A stretch of DNA of 64,000 nt from Nannochloropsis oceanica (taxonomy: Eukaryota; Sar; Eustigmatophyceae; Eustigmatales; Monodopsidaceae), in contig CP038111.1 in the NCBI GenBank assembly GCA_004519485.1, positions 564,001 through 628,000 on the forward strand, read 5' to 3'. This document shows, piece after piece, positions 10,900 through 21,000 of this stretch (the first letter of the stretch is position 1; the number at the start of each line of letters is the position of its first letter). The position numbers and the translations under genes were made by a program. The notes under the pieces are model-generated. The model had not been told where the DNA came from and ran no database searches. It saw only the letters and a list, made by a program, of their open reading frames with translations.

Positions 10900-11609
10900 G
10901 GCTTCTTATCTGCGTGTGATGGGTGGTGGGGTCGTGGGAGGTGTCAAGGCATTTCCAGACGTGTAAGTCATAATAATTAGATCTGTTGGCAATGAGTGCG
11001 CATTATATGGTTCTGCTCTGTGCACATCCTGGTGTCGTGCGGCGTTGGGAAGGGTGGTGCGGCGTCTGAACGTCAGCCAGCTGCACGTTCTTATCTCTAA
11101 AATCGAGTGGCTGGCAGACTCGAGGAAAAAGACAAAGGTTGCCAGGTTGACGAAGTGTTGCGTCCTGTCCTTTGTGAGTGCGGGATGGGTTTACTTTGAG
11201 CGTTGCGTCATATAACAGGAGTGGTACACTTTGAAGCCATGAGAAACGTACGTGTACGAGTTATTGTCAGACAGCCCTCATTTAAAAGCTACAGCAAGAA
11301 AAATGGTACAATGTACATGGCGGTCTTTATTAATACCCTTCTCCTCTTTCCCCTGCCCAAAGTCGTGTGGAAGTTCCCACCGCACAGTTCCCAAGAAATG
11401 CGACGGGAGGCAGCCCGGGCAGTGGTCCGGAACGGGGTCTCCTAGAAAGAGCGACTCTGATGGCATTAACCCTTCAGTTCCAAGTTGCGAAGGACTATCC
11501 GTCATAATCCCGTACTCCGTACCCATGCTCTCGACTTGAATAAAATAAGGCCCTGTGCTCTCCATCATCAGAAGGAGGGGACACGTACCATTCCATGTAC
11601 GTCCTTCAT
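10900..11609. other. Spacer between MIOX and a small uncertain gene
   Basis: It presumably contains the MIOX promoter on the minus strand. The minus-strand frame at 11278-11643 has no recognisable motif and probably overlaps the 3' UTR of the small gene upstream. No RNA gene is seen. Confidence 0.3.
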
Positions 11610-11891
11610 CTAACCTATATCCTTGTGCCTGGGCTCTTGCCAAACATTGGCGTTGCGGCTGCTGTTGACGCGGCTCACCAAGGCACCCTCCCGGAGGGAG
11701 GCCGCGTGCTCGGCTTCTTCTTGCAACACTCCTAAAACCTTTGGCTCTGCTTCCGAGTCAATCTTGGCACCCACTTCTAGCCTTCACCCCGATCTTCCTC
11801 TATCTGCCACTCACGTGCCACAGCACTCTGTGTTCGGGCGACAAGAAAGCAGCAACGCGGCAATAGTCTTGTGGGCTTTCGAAGCCTTCAT
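11610..11891 (-). CDS. Small unidentified protein, structure uncertain
   Basis: A minus-strand frame from about 11783 to a TAG at 11610-11612 reads like real protein (AKIDSEAEPKVLGVLQEEAE, then VNSSRNANVWQEPRHKDIG at the end). It has no Met and is preceded by an in-frame TGA, so it needs an upstream exon. A candidate first exon starts at the ATG at 11891 and reaches a good GTGAGT donor at 11814, but joining it in frame needs an intron of only about 33 bases. The frame whose phase fits a slightly longer, 38-base intron (RLLPRCCFLVARTQSAVA, mitochondrial-presequence-like) has no Met. The product and exon structure remain open. Confidence 0.3.
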
Positions 11892-12106
11892 CCTTGCCTT
11901 GCCCTTGCCAATGCCACGCCTCCACCATTAAAACCCAGGGGCATGCGACGCAGAACGACACAGCTGACAGCAACAACAACAACAAACTAATTACTGCGTC
12001 CCTTTCCCCATCCATCCAGCAATCTCGCACGCACACAGCGACGACTGAGCCTACACGTCTTGACGCTAGCTCTGGAGGAGGGCTTCTGCGCGTCTAGCAA
12101 GGCACC

Positions 12107-15100
12107 ATGTCAGAGCGAGGGTACGTACAAAGTTGCGTGCAGTTTTGTTTGCGATGGAGTTTGTGTCTTTTCGTGCGTGTGTGGTTGTGGGTGGGAGCGG
12201 GCGTGATGAGTTGAAGCTGCCTGTTCCCTCGTAGTTGTTTTTCGACGTAATGCCCGCGACGAATGTGAGAGGCACAAAGATGCATCAGTCCCGAGTGTAG
12301 CCAGTGGATTATCGTCATGGTGTAGGAAGTGGCACGAAGGGGAGTGCCATCTTTTGTAAAAGGCGAGCGCGACGAAACCACAGAACTTACAGAAAACGGT
12401 GGCCTACCTACCCCTTCCCTCCTCCGGCTAGACCCCCCCACTTCATTGTACACTCCCCGCCATTACGCCCAGTTATTCACACCCACATCCTCGCACATCA
12501 ATACACAACGCATAAAACAGACGCGGGCGTGGCGGTGGATACCGTGGGGGAGGCGATCGAGGCGGAGGACGAGGGGGCGGCGGAGGACGAGGAGGGGACC
12601 GAGGAGGGGACCGAGGAGGAGGCGGCGGTGGCTACCGTGGCGGTGGTGGGGGTGGTGGTGTCCATCGTGGTGGAGGAGGGGGTGGAGGACGAGGAGGATA
12701 TGGTGGAGGGGGGCGGGGGGGGTATGGAGGGGGGGGGGCACCGCGGGCGGAAGAGTTTATGCGGGATATCCAGTTCTTCGATTCGGGGGTGACGGAAGGG
12801 CAGGCGAGTGCGGAATTGGTTGATCGCCTAACGGCCGTTTGTTTAACCGACGTGGAAACGGACGCGATTGCGTTGCCTGTCCGGCCACGGGTAGGGACGA
12901 AGGGAACTCCCGTGACGGTGTTGACGAACCATTTTAAGACCTCGCTGGATGGGAAGAAAGTGTTGTATCAATACGACGTTTGCATTACCGAGGACAATGG
13001 GCGGCCGATTGACAAGTTGCCCATGGCGAAGGCACGCGTAATTGTGGCCGCTGCCATCGCTCAGGCCGAGGGGGCAGGGGTCGCCAAGTTGCCCGTGGCT
13101 TTTGATGGACAGAAGAATCTGTTTACCATTAATAACACCACCCTGGGAGGGACCCGGACATTGACTGCACGCTTGGAGGTTGTGCGTGGGCCGGCGGGGG
13201 CAAAGGGGAAAGCGGCGGAGAAGAGCTTCGATGAATACCAGGTGAAGATACAAGTAGTAGGGGAACGACGCATGTCGGAGATTGTAAATTATGTCGAGGG
13301 GCGGGACGCGTCGGCTAAGCCGCAGGACGCCATCAATGCCTTGGACGTGGTGCTGAAGGAGGAGGCGCTGAAGCAATACAAGGAGATTGGTCGTTCGAAA
13401 TTTTTCTCTCCCCTGAATCCGGACAAGATTTTCAACGGGCTTTTCCACGCCTATCGGGGTTTTTTCCAGTCGTTGCGTCCGACCCAATCGGGACTAACCC
13501 TGAATGTCGACCAAGCCGTCGCGGCGGTGATGCGTGAACAGCCCCTGGTGGAGTTTGTGGCGGCCTTGTTGGGCATGCAGGGACCACCCTCGGGAAAGCT
13601 GGACGACCGGCAAGCAAAGGCGGTCTCCAAGGCCGTGAAACGGTTGAAGGTGGAAGTTACCCACCGAGGGGGTGGGCGCGTCTACACCATCATGGGCTTA
13701 TCGCCCCTCCCCGCGAACGCCACCAAGTTTATGAACGAGGAGGTAAAGGCGGAGCAGACTATCCAAGCGTACTTCCAGAGCAAGTATGGAAAACAGCTTC
13801 GCTTTCCCTTCCTTCACTGCGTCCGAATGGGCTCCAAGCGTCGTCCTACCTACTTCCCAATTGAGGTCTGCAAGGTGGTGGCCGGCCAGCGCATCCCCAA
13901 TCAGTTCGTTCCCAACGTGGCGGCGGACATCGTTGACATTGCGGCTGTCCCCCCCTCGAATCGCTTCAATAAAGTGTACACGCAAGTGCAGGCGATGGCG
14001 GCCGGGAGCGGGGGTGCGGAAGGCTTGGCGTCGTCGTTTGGTTTGAAATTGGAACCGAAGGTGGTGCGGGTGAAGGGCCGCTTTTTACCGGGACCCAAGG
14101 TATGTGTATATACGTATACGTAATCTTAATATAATATGTATATTAAGAAAGGGGTAGAGGGAGGGAGAGAGGGAGGGAGGAAAGTTTTGAGGAGGGTAGT
14201 GTGGTCGTAGTGTCTTTTGTTTCGGTCTCGTTTCTCCTTTCCTTGTCATCCCTCGTCTTCTCTTCTCCCTTTTCATACGCGGCTTCTCATGGATACATGC
14301 ACATATGCATGAAACGAAACAGTGGAATAACTCCTACCCTTCCCATCCCCCCTCCTTCCCTTCCTCCCTCCCTCCCCAGGTGACGGTCAAGGGCTCCAAT
14401 GGCCAACCCCTCACGGAGCAAGTCTCCGGGGGCATTTGGACGCTCATGCGCAAGTATTTCTACGCCTCGGCCGCCCTCGAAGAATGGGCCATCGTGTCCT
14501 TCGTGAGCAAGCGGCGATTAAGCGATCAAGACGTGCAGGCATATGCCGACGGTCTCCGGGACGCCCTCAACAAGACGGGCGTGCGTGCCCCGCCGCCCTC
14601 GACGATTATTTTCGCGGAGGACCAGCATGACACCGTCTCGAACTGCTTGCGGCTTGCACTAAAATCTGGAAAAATCCAATTAATCGTGTGTTGCATCGAG
14701 AAGGAAGTGCCGATCTACACGGAGGTGAAACGGGCAGCGGAAACGGTGCATGGCGTCATGACGCAGTGCGTGGTGAGGGACAACGTTCGCAAGTGCAACT
14801 TCATGACCAACGTGAATATTTCCATCAAGGTAGGGAAGGAGGGAGGGAAGGAGAGATGTTGCTAAGTCTGCCATGAGCTGTTTCATGGTCCTCTATTTCT
14901 AAAACTATTGAGATATCAACCATTCAACCCACCACTGCCCTCCCTCTCTCCCTCCCTCAATTCACCGATGTCCCTCCCTTCCCCTCCTCCCTCCCCCCTT
15001 CCCCCATCTCCAGGTGAACGAGAAGCTGGGCGGGATGAACTGTATCGTTGCCAAGGAACACATGCAATACATTCAGAAGAACCGTGTCATGATATTCGGT

Positions 15101-16713
15101 GCAGACGTGAACCACGCTAGGGTCGGGTCGATGCGACCGTCTTTCGCCGCCGTGGCGGGCTCGCTGGATGGGGATGCGCGCAAGCACGCGGCGGTGTTGC
15201 AGGCACAGTCGCCTCGGTTGGAGATTATTCAGGTTGGGCTGTGGGGGGAGGGGGGGGGCTGAGAGGGAGGGGAAAATGGAGGGAGGATAGGAGAGGGTAG
15301 GAAAGAGGGAGAGAGGGAGGGAGGGAGGAAGGGGGGGGGGGGAAGAGCTGTCCCACCGGTGATCTGCTTTCATTCTTTCTTCTTTCTATGCAGGTTTTCA
15401 CCCATGCCCGCCCGCTAATCATTTCCCCCATCCATCCCTCCTTCCCTCCTCAGGACCTCTCCAACATGGTCCAGAAGCTGCTCCTCAAATTCCACGCCTC
15501 GACTAAGTCCCTCCCCCATCGGATTATCTTCTACCGTGACGGGGTCTCCGAAGGCCAGTTCAAGGAGGTGCTGCAGTACGAGGTAAGCCCCGCCCTCCCC
15601 ACCCTCTTTCCCTCCCTCCCTGTCTCCCTTTCATCGTCTTGTATTTTGATACCATGACGGTTTGGACAGAACGAGATATTTCCCTCCCTCCCTCCCTCCC
15701 CTTTATCGTCAGGTGCCCGCCATCAAGGCTGCCTGCCTTTGCATCAACCCCAAGTTCAACCCTACCTTGACCAACATCATCATCTCACCCCTCCTCCTCC
15801 CTTTATCTTCAGGTGCCCGCCATCAAGGCCGCCTGCCTTCGCATCAACCCCAAGTACAACCCTACCTTGACCTTTATCGTCGTTCAGAAGCGTCACAACA
15901 CTCGCTTCTTCACCCCCGATATCAAATGCCAGGACGGGAAGAGTGGGAATGTCCAAGCGGGTATGGGAGGGCGGGAGTGAGGGAGGGAGGGAGGGAGGGG
16001 AGGAAGAAGGTGAAGATGGAGACGTGTGTATATATGTTGTTCTCTCTTGACTTGCCAACGTATCATGTGCCGGCACACATAATATGAAAACCCACGTCTT
16101 CGCTCACCCCCCCCCACACCTCCCTCCCTCCCTCCTCCCTCCCTCCCTCGTAGGCCTGGTGGTGGACACGGGCGTGTGCCACCCCATCGAGTACGATTTC
16201 TTCCTCCTCTCCCACGCGGGATTGAAAGGCACCAGCAAACCCTCGTATTATAGGGTAGGGAGGGAGGGAGGGACGGACGGAGAGATAGCATCTTGCTGGT
16301 GACTGGGGGGGCGCTGTTACGTGCTTGAGATTTGTGTCGTGGGGATCCGCGGTTTTTCACCCTCCCTCACTCCCTCCCTTCCTCCCTCCCTCCCTTCCTT
16401 CCTCACTCCCCAGGTCCTCCGTGACGAAGCTAAGATGGGCCCGGACGAGTTGCAGCTGCTCACGTACTTCCTCTGCCACAACTATGCTCGCTGCACCCGC
16501 GCCGTGTCCATGGTGCCTGCGGTGTACTATTCACATTTGGCGGCGAAACGGGCGCAGATCTTTTTAACGGACGAGGCGTTATCCAGCGAAACGGGGACGG
16601 AATTGTCGGGGGGGATGGATGAGGAGGAAATGGATATGTACGCAGATGTGAATTGGGATAATAAGATGATCCCGATTAAGTCGACCGTGATCGATAAGAT
16701 GTGGTTTTTGTAA
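12107..16713 (+). CDS. AGO: Argonaute, slicer-type, RGG-rich N-terminus
   Basis: Eight exons: 12107-12120, 12521-14099, 14380-14829, 15014-15232, 15454-15582, 15813-15960, 16154-16254, 16414-16713; the phases close to 979 residues. Residues 4-80 are RGG/RGGG repeats, as in plant and protist AGOs that bind partners through methylated arginines. Then N domain, linker L1 ([18 protein letters not shown]), PAZ (about 330-470), MID and PIWI. The four PIWI catalytic residues are present: Asp712 (FGADVNHAR), Glu751 (RLEIIQDL), Asp783 ([10 protein letters not shown]), His867 (FFLLSHAG), so target cleavage is expected. The C-terminus MWFL matches the buried end of eukaryotic AGOs. A 14-base first exon and a 400-base first intron separate the start from the RGG region. 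Function: small-RNA-guided silencing, cytosolic or nuclear. The family is clear; its guide RNA class is unknown. Confidence 0.97.
15701..15872 (+). repeat. 100-bp tandem duplication copying an AGO acceptor and exon start
   Basis: Bases 15701-15772 (end of intron 5, acceptor and the first 60 bases of exon 6) recur at 15801-15872 with four differences, offset exactly 100 bases. The second copy continues into the conserved PIWI sequence and is taken as the real exon; the first diverges after CCTACCTTGACC. Because 100 is not a multiple of three, using the first acceptor and reading through shifts the frame. Confidence 0.93.
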
Positions 16714-17487
16714 GTAGAGATGGAGGGAGGGAAGGAGGGATATAGGGGGGAAATGTATCAAGTGTTCTGGTGAAAAATGGAGGAAGAAGAAGGGAGGAAG
16801 TGGACGTACAATGATGTCATGAAGAGGAACATAGAGAGAAAGGGATCAAGACACAAAAAGAGGAAGAGGAAAGAAAGAAAGAAAAGAGACATCCACAGAG
16901 AGAGTCACACAAAAAGAGAGACGGAGAGGCAGAGGCCATGCCGAATGCATGCGATCGTTCGCATACAAAGGCCGGTGGGCCACGCACAAATAGAGCCGAA
17001 GGGACAACGAATCGAAAGCCAGGCATGTTTTCATGGTCCATCTTTTTGCGTTTCTTCTTGTCAAGGGTGACAGCGGGGGTTGGTTGGCCTTAGCCCAGGC
17101 GCATGTAACACATGGTAATTCCTGTGGAGAGAACGGATTAAGAGACGTTCCAGTTACACACACACGCACGCTCGTGTAGTCAGTCACTGTTGGAGCTTCT
17201 CATTCACCCTCTTGCAATTGCGTTATATTTTTGATTTAGTTGGGCGCTAACAAATGCGATATTTTTCTGATAAAAGTTTGGCGCTTGCAATTGCAATATT
17301 TCTCTGATAAAGTCGGGCGTTTCTCCGATACAGGGATGTGAGCCATTTTTCCGTGAGTCTTTTTTGTCGTGAACCGGCGGTCTTGCGCTTTTTCTTTTTT
17401 TTCCTCTCATTGCCTCTTCCTTTTCCTTTTTACGTTTTGTTGCTTCAGCTGATAGTAATGCTTTTCCCCGCTTCCTTTTCCTCCTGC
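16714..17487. other. Convergent spacer with purine tract and degenerate AT-rich repeat
   Basis: It holds a GA-rich tract (16780-16930) and, at about 17214-17320, two to three diverged units of roughly 37 bp containing TTTCTGATAAAG-like and TTGGGCGC-like sequence. No gene is recognised. Confidence 0.4.
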
Positions 17488-18858
17488 TTACTCTCGCCCA
17501 GCCTGTCCCATCTCCCGGAGGCGGTGGTGGATCTCTTTATTCTTACACGGCATCCCACTCTTGACGAAAGTCTTTTCAGTGGCCTGTGTCTCATTCACCG
17601 ACGCGGTCGTGTTTTGTCCTATCTCCTCTCCCTGCTCGCCTCGACCTGCTCTATCCGCTTCATCTCGAGTCTGTTGTTCGGGCTGCTGCTGCTGCTGCTG
17701 TACGTCGCCTCGCTGTTCTTGCGGTAACCGCTGCTCCCCTTGCTGCCGCTGTCCCTGGTCTCGATACTGCTGCTGCTGGTCCTGGTACTGGTCCTGGTGT
17801 TGGCCCTCTGGATGCTCACCCTCCTGCTGCTGCTGCCCAGGGCGGACGCGGGTAGGAGGGTAAGGAACAAGCAAGCCCCCAGAGGACTCCTGCAGGGTCG
17901 CGTTGCTTCCCATGCGCGGCAAGAATTCTCTTGGCTTCTCCTCATCAAAGACGTTTGGCGCCGTGAGGTTGTACAAAGCATTTGGTGTGGTGACATAGCT
18001 GAGGCTCACATTCGGTCGTCCCTCGACCACGGGCATGATAAACCCGAAGCGCTGGCTTTCGTTCGGATGCAAGAAACCGCCACGCAAGGGCAGGTATGTA
18101 GCGTTGGTCGCAGGATCATACACCAACTGCCACGTGCCAGTAGTCGAAGTGATGTTTTGCACATCCACGCCCACGGCGCTCAAAGGATAAGAACCCATGT
18201 TCGTCACGCGGCCACTCCAAATCACGTAGCGCTGGTCCCTCCAGTAGCTCTCCTTCACATCTTCCTCCACCAGCACCGCATCGGTCCCATCAGGATTTGG
18301 AGGGGAGGGAATAATAGAGGTAAAGTTAAAAAATCGTCCGTCGCCGGTTTGCCCGTAAAGAGGTTCTACCTCGGCAAAGCTTGGCCGGTTCGTGTTCTGA
18401 ATGAAACCAAATATCCATTTATCGCCTTGGCGAAGGGGTGCGCGGTACTTGGGCAGATACTGGTAGGTTTCATTGCTGTCCAAGGTGTTTAAGCCCCAGA
18501 AGGAGGAAGAAATGTTGAAGTCCTCAATCTTGATCGCAAGCTGTGTCACGTCCCCTGGACCCTCGTTCAACACGCTCACTTTATATATTTGAGTGCTGCC
18601 ACTAGAAGGCGTGGTAAAATTGCCGAAGGCGTCATAGTTTACAAAGAGGGTAGGACGGATATGCAAGATCTCATCCACAGTTCTATCGCCCTGCCGTGCA
18701 GCAAACGTTGTGTTGAAAACTGTGGGAAAGGTGCTCAGGTCTTCCATGGCGCCCCACTGAGTCAAGGGCGGTTGTTGCTGTTCTTGGCCTTGGCCGTTGA
18801 CGACAAAACCGACAAGCCAGAGCAAAAGATACTTGAAAAGGGAGGGGCGGTGGTGCAT
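17488..18858 (-). CDS. Secreted glycoprotein with two CBM49-like domains and a Gln-rich tail
   Basis: Single exon, 456 residues from the ATG chosen because it opens a signal peptide (LFKYLLLWLVGFVVNGQG). An in-frame ATG at 18975 would bury that signal. Two beta-sandwich-like modules follow. The first (about 85-165) has VSVLNEGPGDVTQLAIKI, FWGLN and WIFGFIQ. The second (about 225-295) has GRVTNMGSYPLSAVGVDV and QRFGFIMP. This spacing (Trp-Gly-Leu, then Gly-Phe-Ile) resembles CBM49, a cellulose-binding module. Many N-x-S/T sequons support secretion. The C-terminus is a Gln/Asp/Tyr-rich repeat region, then a charged tail. A role in cell-wall binding is inferred; the domain match is by eye. Confidence 0.65.
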   Translation of the reverse strand: MHHRPSLFKYLLLWLVGFVVNGQGQEQQQPPLTQWGAMEDLSTFPTVFNTTFAARQGDRTVDEILHIRPTLFVNYDAFGNFTTPSSGSTQIYKVSVLNEGPGDVTQLAIKIEDFNISSSFWGLNTLDSNETYQYLPKYRAPLRQGDKWIFGFIQNTNRPSFAEVEPLYGQTGDGRFFNFTSIIPSPPNPDGTDAVLVEEDVKESYWRDQRYVIWSGRVTNMGSYPLSAVGVDVQNITSTTGTWQLVYDPATNATYLPLRGGFLHPNESQRFGFIMPVVEGRPNVSLSYVTTPNALYNLTAPNVFDEEKPREFLPRMGSNATLQESSGGLLVPYPPTRVRPGQQQQEGEHPEGQHQDQYQDQQQQYRDQGQRQQGEQRLPQEQRGDVQQQQQQPEQQTRDEADRAGRGEQGEEIGQNTTASVNETQATEKTFVKSGMPCKNKEIHHRLREMGQAGRE

Positions 18859-19251
18859 ATTGCTTGAAAAGTGGTGAGGCAGTGCTGTGGCGGTAGATTG
18901 GCTGGGGAGGGTAAGAAAAGGCAAAGGTATGAGCATAAGTCGTGGAACATATATGGGATAGCATGCCCCATGCAAAAAATCGAACAGAACACAGAGTTCG
19001 TTCGACCCTCAATTTTTGCTTTCCGAGAAAAGGCAGGGAAACATTTCTCAATTTCTTCATATTCTGTATAAGGTCCTCTAAATCGTGTGGTTGTGGGAAA
19101 ATTTCCTTTAAAATGAGTGAGAGAGGGTGATGGGGAGGTTTGCCACGTACTCGCCAAATGCGACGTTCCCCAATTCTTCCATATTTTCGCAATCCCTGCA
19201 CCTCTGCACTCAATTCCCACCACCACATACCGTACCAGACACAGCTCCATT
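18859..19251. other. Divergent promoter region
   Basis: A 393-base spacer between the start of the secreted protein (minus) and delta-tubulin (plus). It must contain both promoters. A stretch at 18940-19100 is AT-richer than its surroundings. No specific motif is recognised. Confidence 0.4.
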
Positions 19252-21000
19252 ATGGCCTCTACAACGCTGCACGTCCATGTGGGCCAGTGCGGCAATCAAG
19301 TTGGAGAACGATTCTGGTCCTTGGCGGCTACAGACGCCTCTTCTGGTGCTTCTGCCGTCGACAGCGACGAAGCTGCAGCTATCCCGTCGGGCTCCCGCCC
19401 GCACCCCATGTTTCACGAGGTAGACAGCAAAGCGGTTGCTGTCTTTGTGGACAGCGAGGCTAAGGTTGTGGATCGCTTGCGCCAGAATCCATGTCTGTCG
19501 GGAGTCATTCGAAAAGACGCGTGCATTACCGACAGCTCGGGGCGGGCCAACAATTGGGCCATGGGTTTTACCGCCTCATGCCAAGAGCTACGGAAAGGCC
19601 ATGGACTCTTTTATAAAACCGTAAATACTCTTCGAAGGGAGCTGGAGCGGGTAGATCGCTTGCAGAGCGTGGTCATACATCATAGCTTGGCGGGAGGGAC
19701 GGGATCGGGAGTAGGGTCGGCGCTGCTGCAGTATTTGCGGGAGGCTTGCCCGGCATTGACTATCACCACCTCCTCCGTGGGGCCTTTTTCGTCGGGGGAC
19801 TGTGCGACGCAGTGGTATAATACGGCGTTCTCCTTGAGTGCATTAACAGAGTATGCAGATGCGGTGCTTTATCGAGACAATGACATATCGCTGAGCCATC
19901 ACCTGATGACCTCTGCAGCGGCTTCTCATGGAAAGGGCAACGGCAGCAGGATGCCCGCCGGGTGGGGCCACGCAGCCGCTATAGCAACGGCGTCGATGGG
20001 CACAATAAATGATAGCTTGGCCACGGATCTCGCTTGTGTCTTCTTTCCTACCATTACTTCTTCCTCTCTCTCCTCCTCGTCTTTTATGGGCTGCTACCAG
20101 CCATGGGACGCCCGGCAACTGAGTCGCAGCTGCTGTCCCTTCACCTATGCTAAGTTTGTGGACGTTCGTTCGTCTTGGTCCATGTCGTCCTCCTTACCTT
20201 CGCCGTCATCATCTTGCAGAGCAGCAGCGAAATCGGGTCAACATCAATTGGTGGCAAGAGGAGGAGAAGAGGAAGGAAGCCGGGGATGGGGGGAGGACTG
20301 GTCAAGCCTAGGGCGGAAGCTGGTGGCCACATTACCTCGTAAGGATTTAAAGGGGAGACCGAATGTGACGATTGCTGCTCAAACCATAGTGCGGGGAATG
20401 AGTCCTGAGGCGGTGCCCTCGCCTGCAGCTGTGTCGACATGGGAAGAAGCCTCGACCTTGCCGTCTCTGAAACGAGGAGGAGGAGGACGGGGAGGGAAAG
20501 GGGGACCGGGAAAAGGAAGCAGAAACAGGAGCCGGGGGTTATGGGCCGCAGCTGTGACATGGGAGGGAAGGAAGGTAAATCCATATGTACCTGGAGCAGT
20601 TGCTCCTCCTTTTGATTCAGCTCTGGCGACGCTCCTCCATCAAGACCTCCCCCGCGCCCTCCTCCTCGCCCCCTGGCGTCAGCAACACCAATCCCAGCCA
20701 GTGGAAACCACCTACTCCCTCGATTGCCCTCCTACTTCCTCCTTCCCCCACTCCTCTGGCTCAAGAGGCTTGGCCGTCTGTGCCAATCGCACCTACATGG
20801 GTAGCACTATTGGCAAAGTATTAAAAAGAGCAGAGGAGATGTCGGCGCATGGTGCCTACCTTCACTGGTACAGCCGCCATGGAATTGAAGAAGCAGATTT
20901 TGCCGTTGCCTTTGAACAGCTCCGGAGAATGAAGGAAGAGTACGAGGAATGGGGGAGGGGCGCAGAGCAGGGTAGGAGGCAGGGAGCGATTATAGGTTGA
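19252..21000 (+). CDS. TUBD1: Delta-tubulin
   Basis: Single exon, 582 residues, tubulin family. It shows the N-terminal nucleotide loop (HVHVGQCGNQVGERFW), RANNWAMGF near residues 98-106, and the GTP-binding loop LAGGTGSGVGS (147-157). The Cys-Gly-Asn-Gln start excludes FtsZ. Delta rather than alpha, beta or gamma is indicated by the ending YLHWYSRHGIEEADFAVAFE, which matches the delta-type YxHQYxKFGIEEEDF end, and by a PRKDL...VRGM segment like the delta KDLHFN...LRGKDV. It is about 130 residues longer than animal delta-tubulin, with low-complexity Ser, Gly and Lys insertions between residues 260 and 520. The known role is maintaining centriole/basal-body triplet microtubules. The long insertions make it diverged but the frame is intact. 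Confidence 0.86.
   Translation: MASTTLHVHVGQCGNQVGERFWSLAATDASSGASAVDSDEAAAIPSGSRPHPMFHEVDSKAVAVFVDSEAKVVDRLRQNPCLSGVIRKDACITDSSGRANNWAMGFTASCQELRKGHGLFYKTVNTLRRELERVDRLQSVVIHHSLAGGTGSGVGSALLQYLREACPALTITTSSVGPFSSGDCATQWYNTAFSLSALTEYADAVLYRDNDISLSHHLMTSAAASHGKGNGSRMPAGWGHAAAIATASMGTINDSLATDLACVFFPTITSSSLSSSSFMGCYQPWDARQLSRSCCPFTYAKFVDVRSSWSMSSSLPSPSSSCRAAAKSGQHQLVARGGEEEGSRGWGEDWSSLGRKLVATLPRKDLKGRPNVTIAAQTIVRGMSPEAVPSPAAVSTWEEASTLPSLKRGGGGRGGKGGPGKGSRNRSRGLWAAAVTWEGRKVNPYVPGAVAPPFDSALATLLHQDLPRALLLAPWRQQHQSQPVETTYSLDCPPTSSFPHSSGSRGLAVCANRTYMGSTIGKVLKRAEEMSAHGAYLHWYSRHGIEEADFAVAFEQLRRMKEEYEEWGRGAEQGRRQGAIIG

Noticed and set aside
12843-13487. 214-residue minus-strand frame opposite Argonaute
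   Set aside because: The plus strand encodes conserved Argonaute sequence with matching phases; the antisense frame has no family pattern.
14140-16413. (CCCT)n/(GGGA)n tracts as telomere-like or CRISPR-like arrays
   Set aside because: They lie inside introns next to splice sites, vary in length, and have no unique spacers.
17740-18492. 250-residue plus-strand frame opposite the CBM49-like gene
   Set aside because: It begins in the complement of CAG repeats and shows no motif; the minus strand has a signal peptide and repeated modules.
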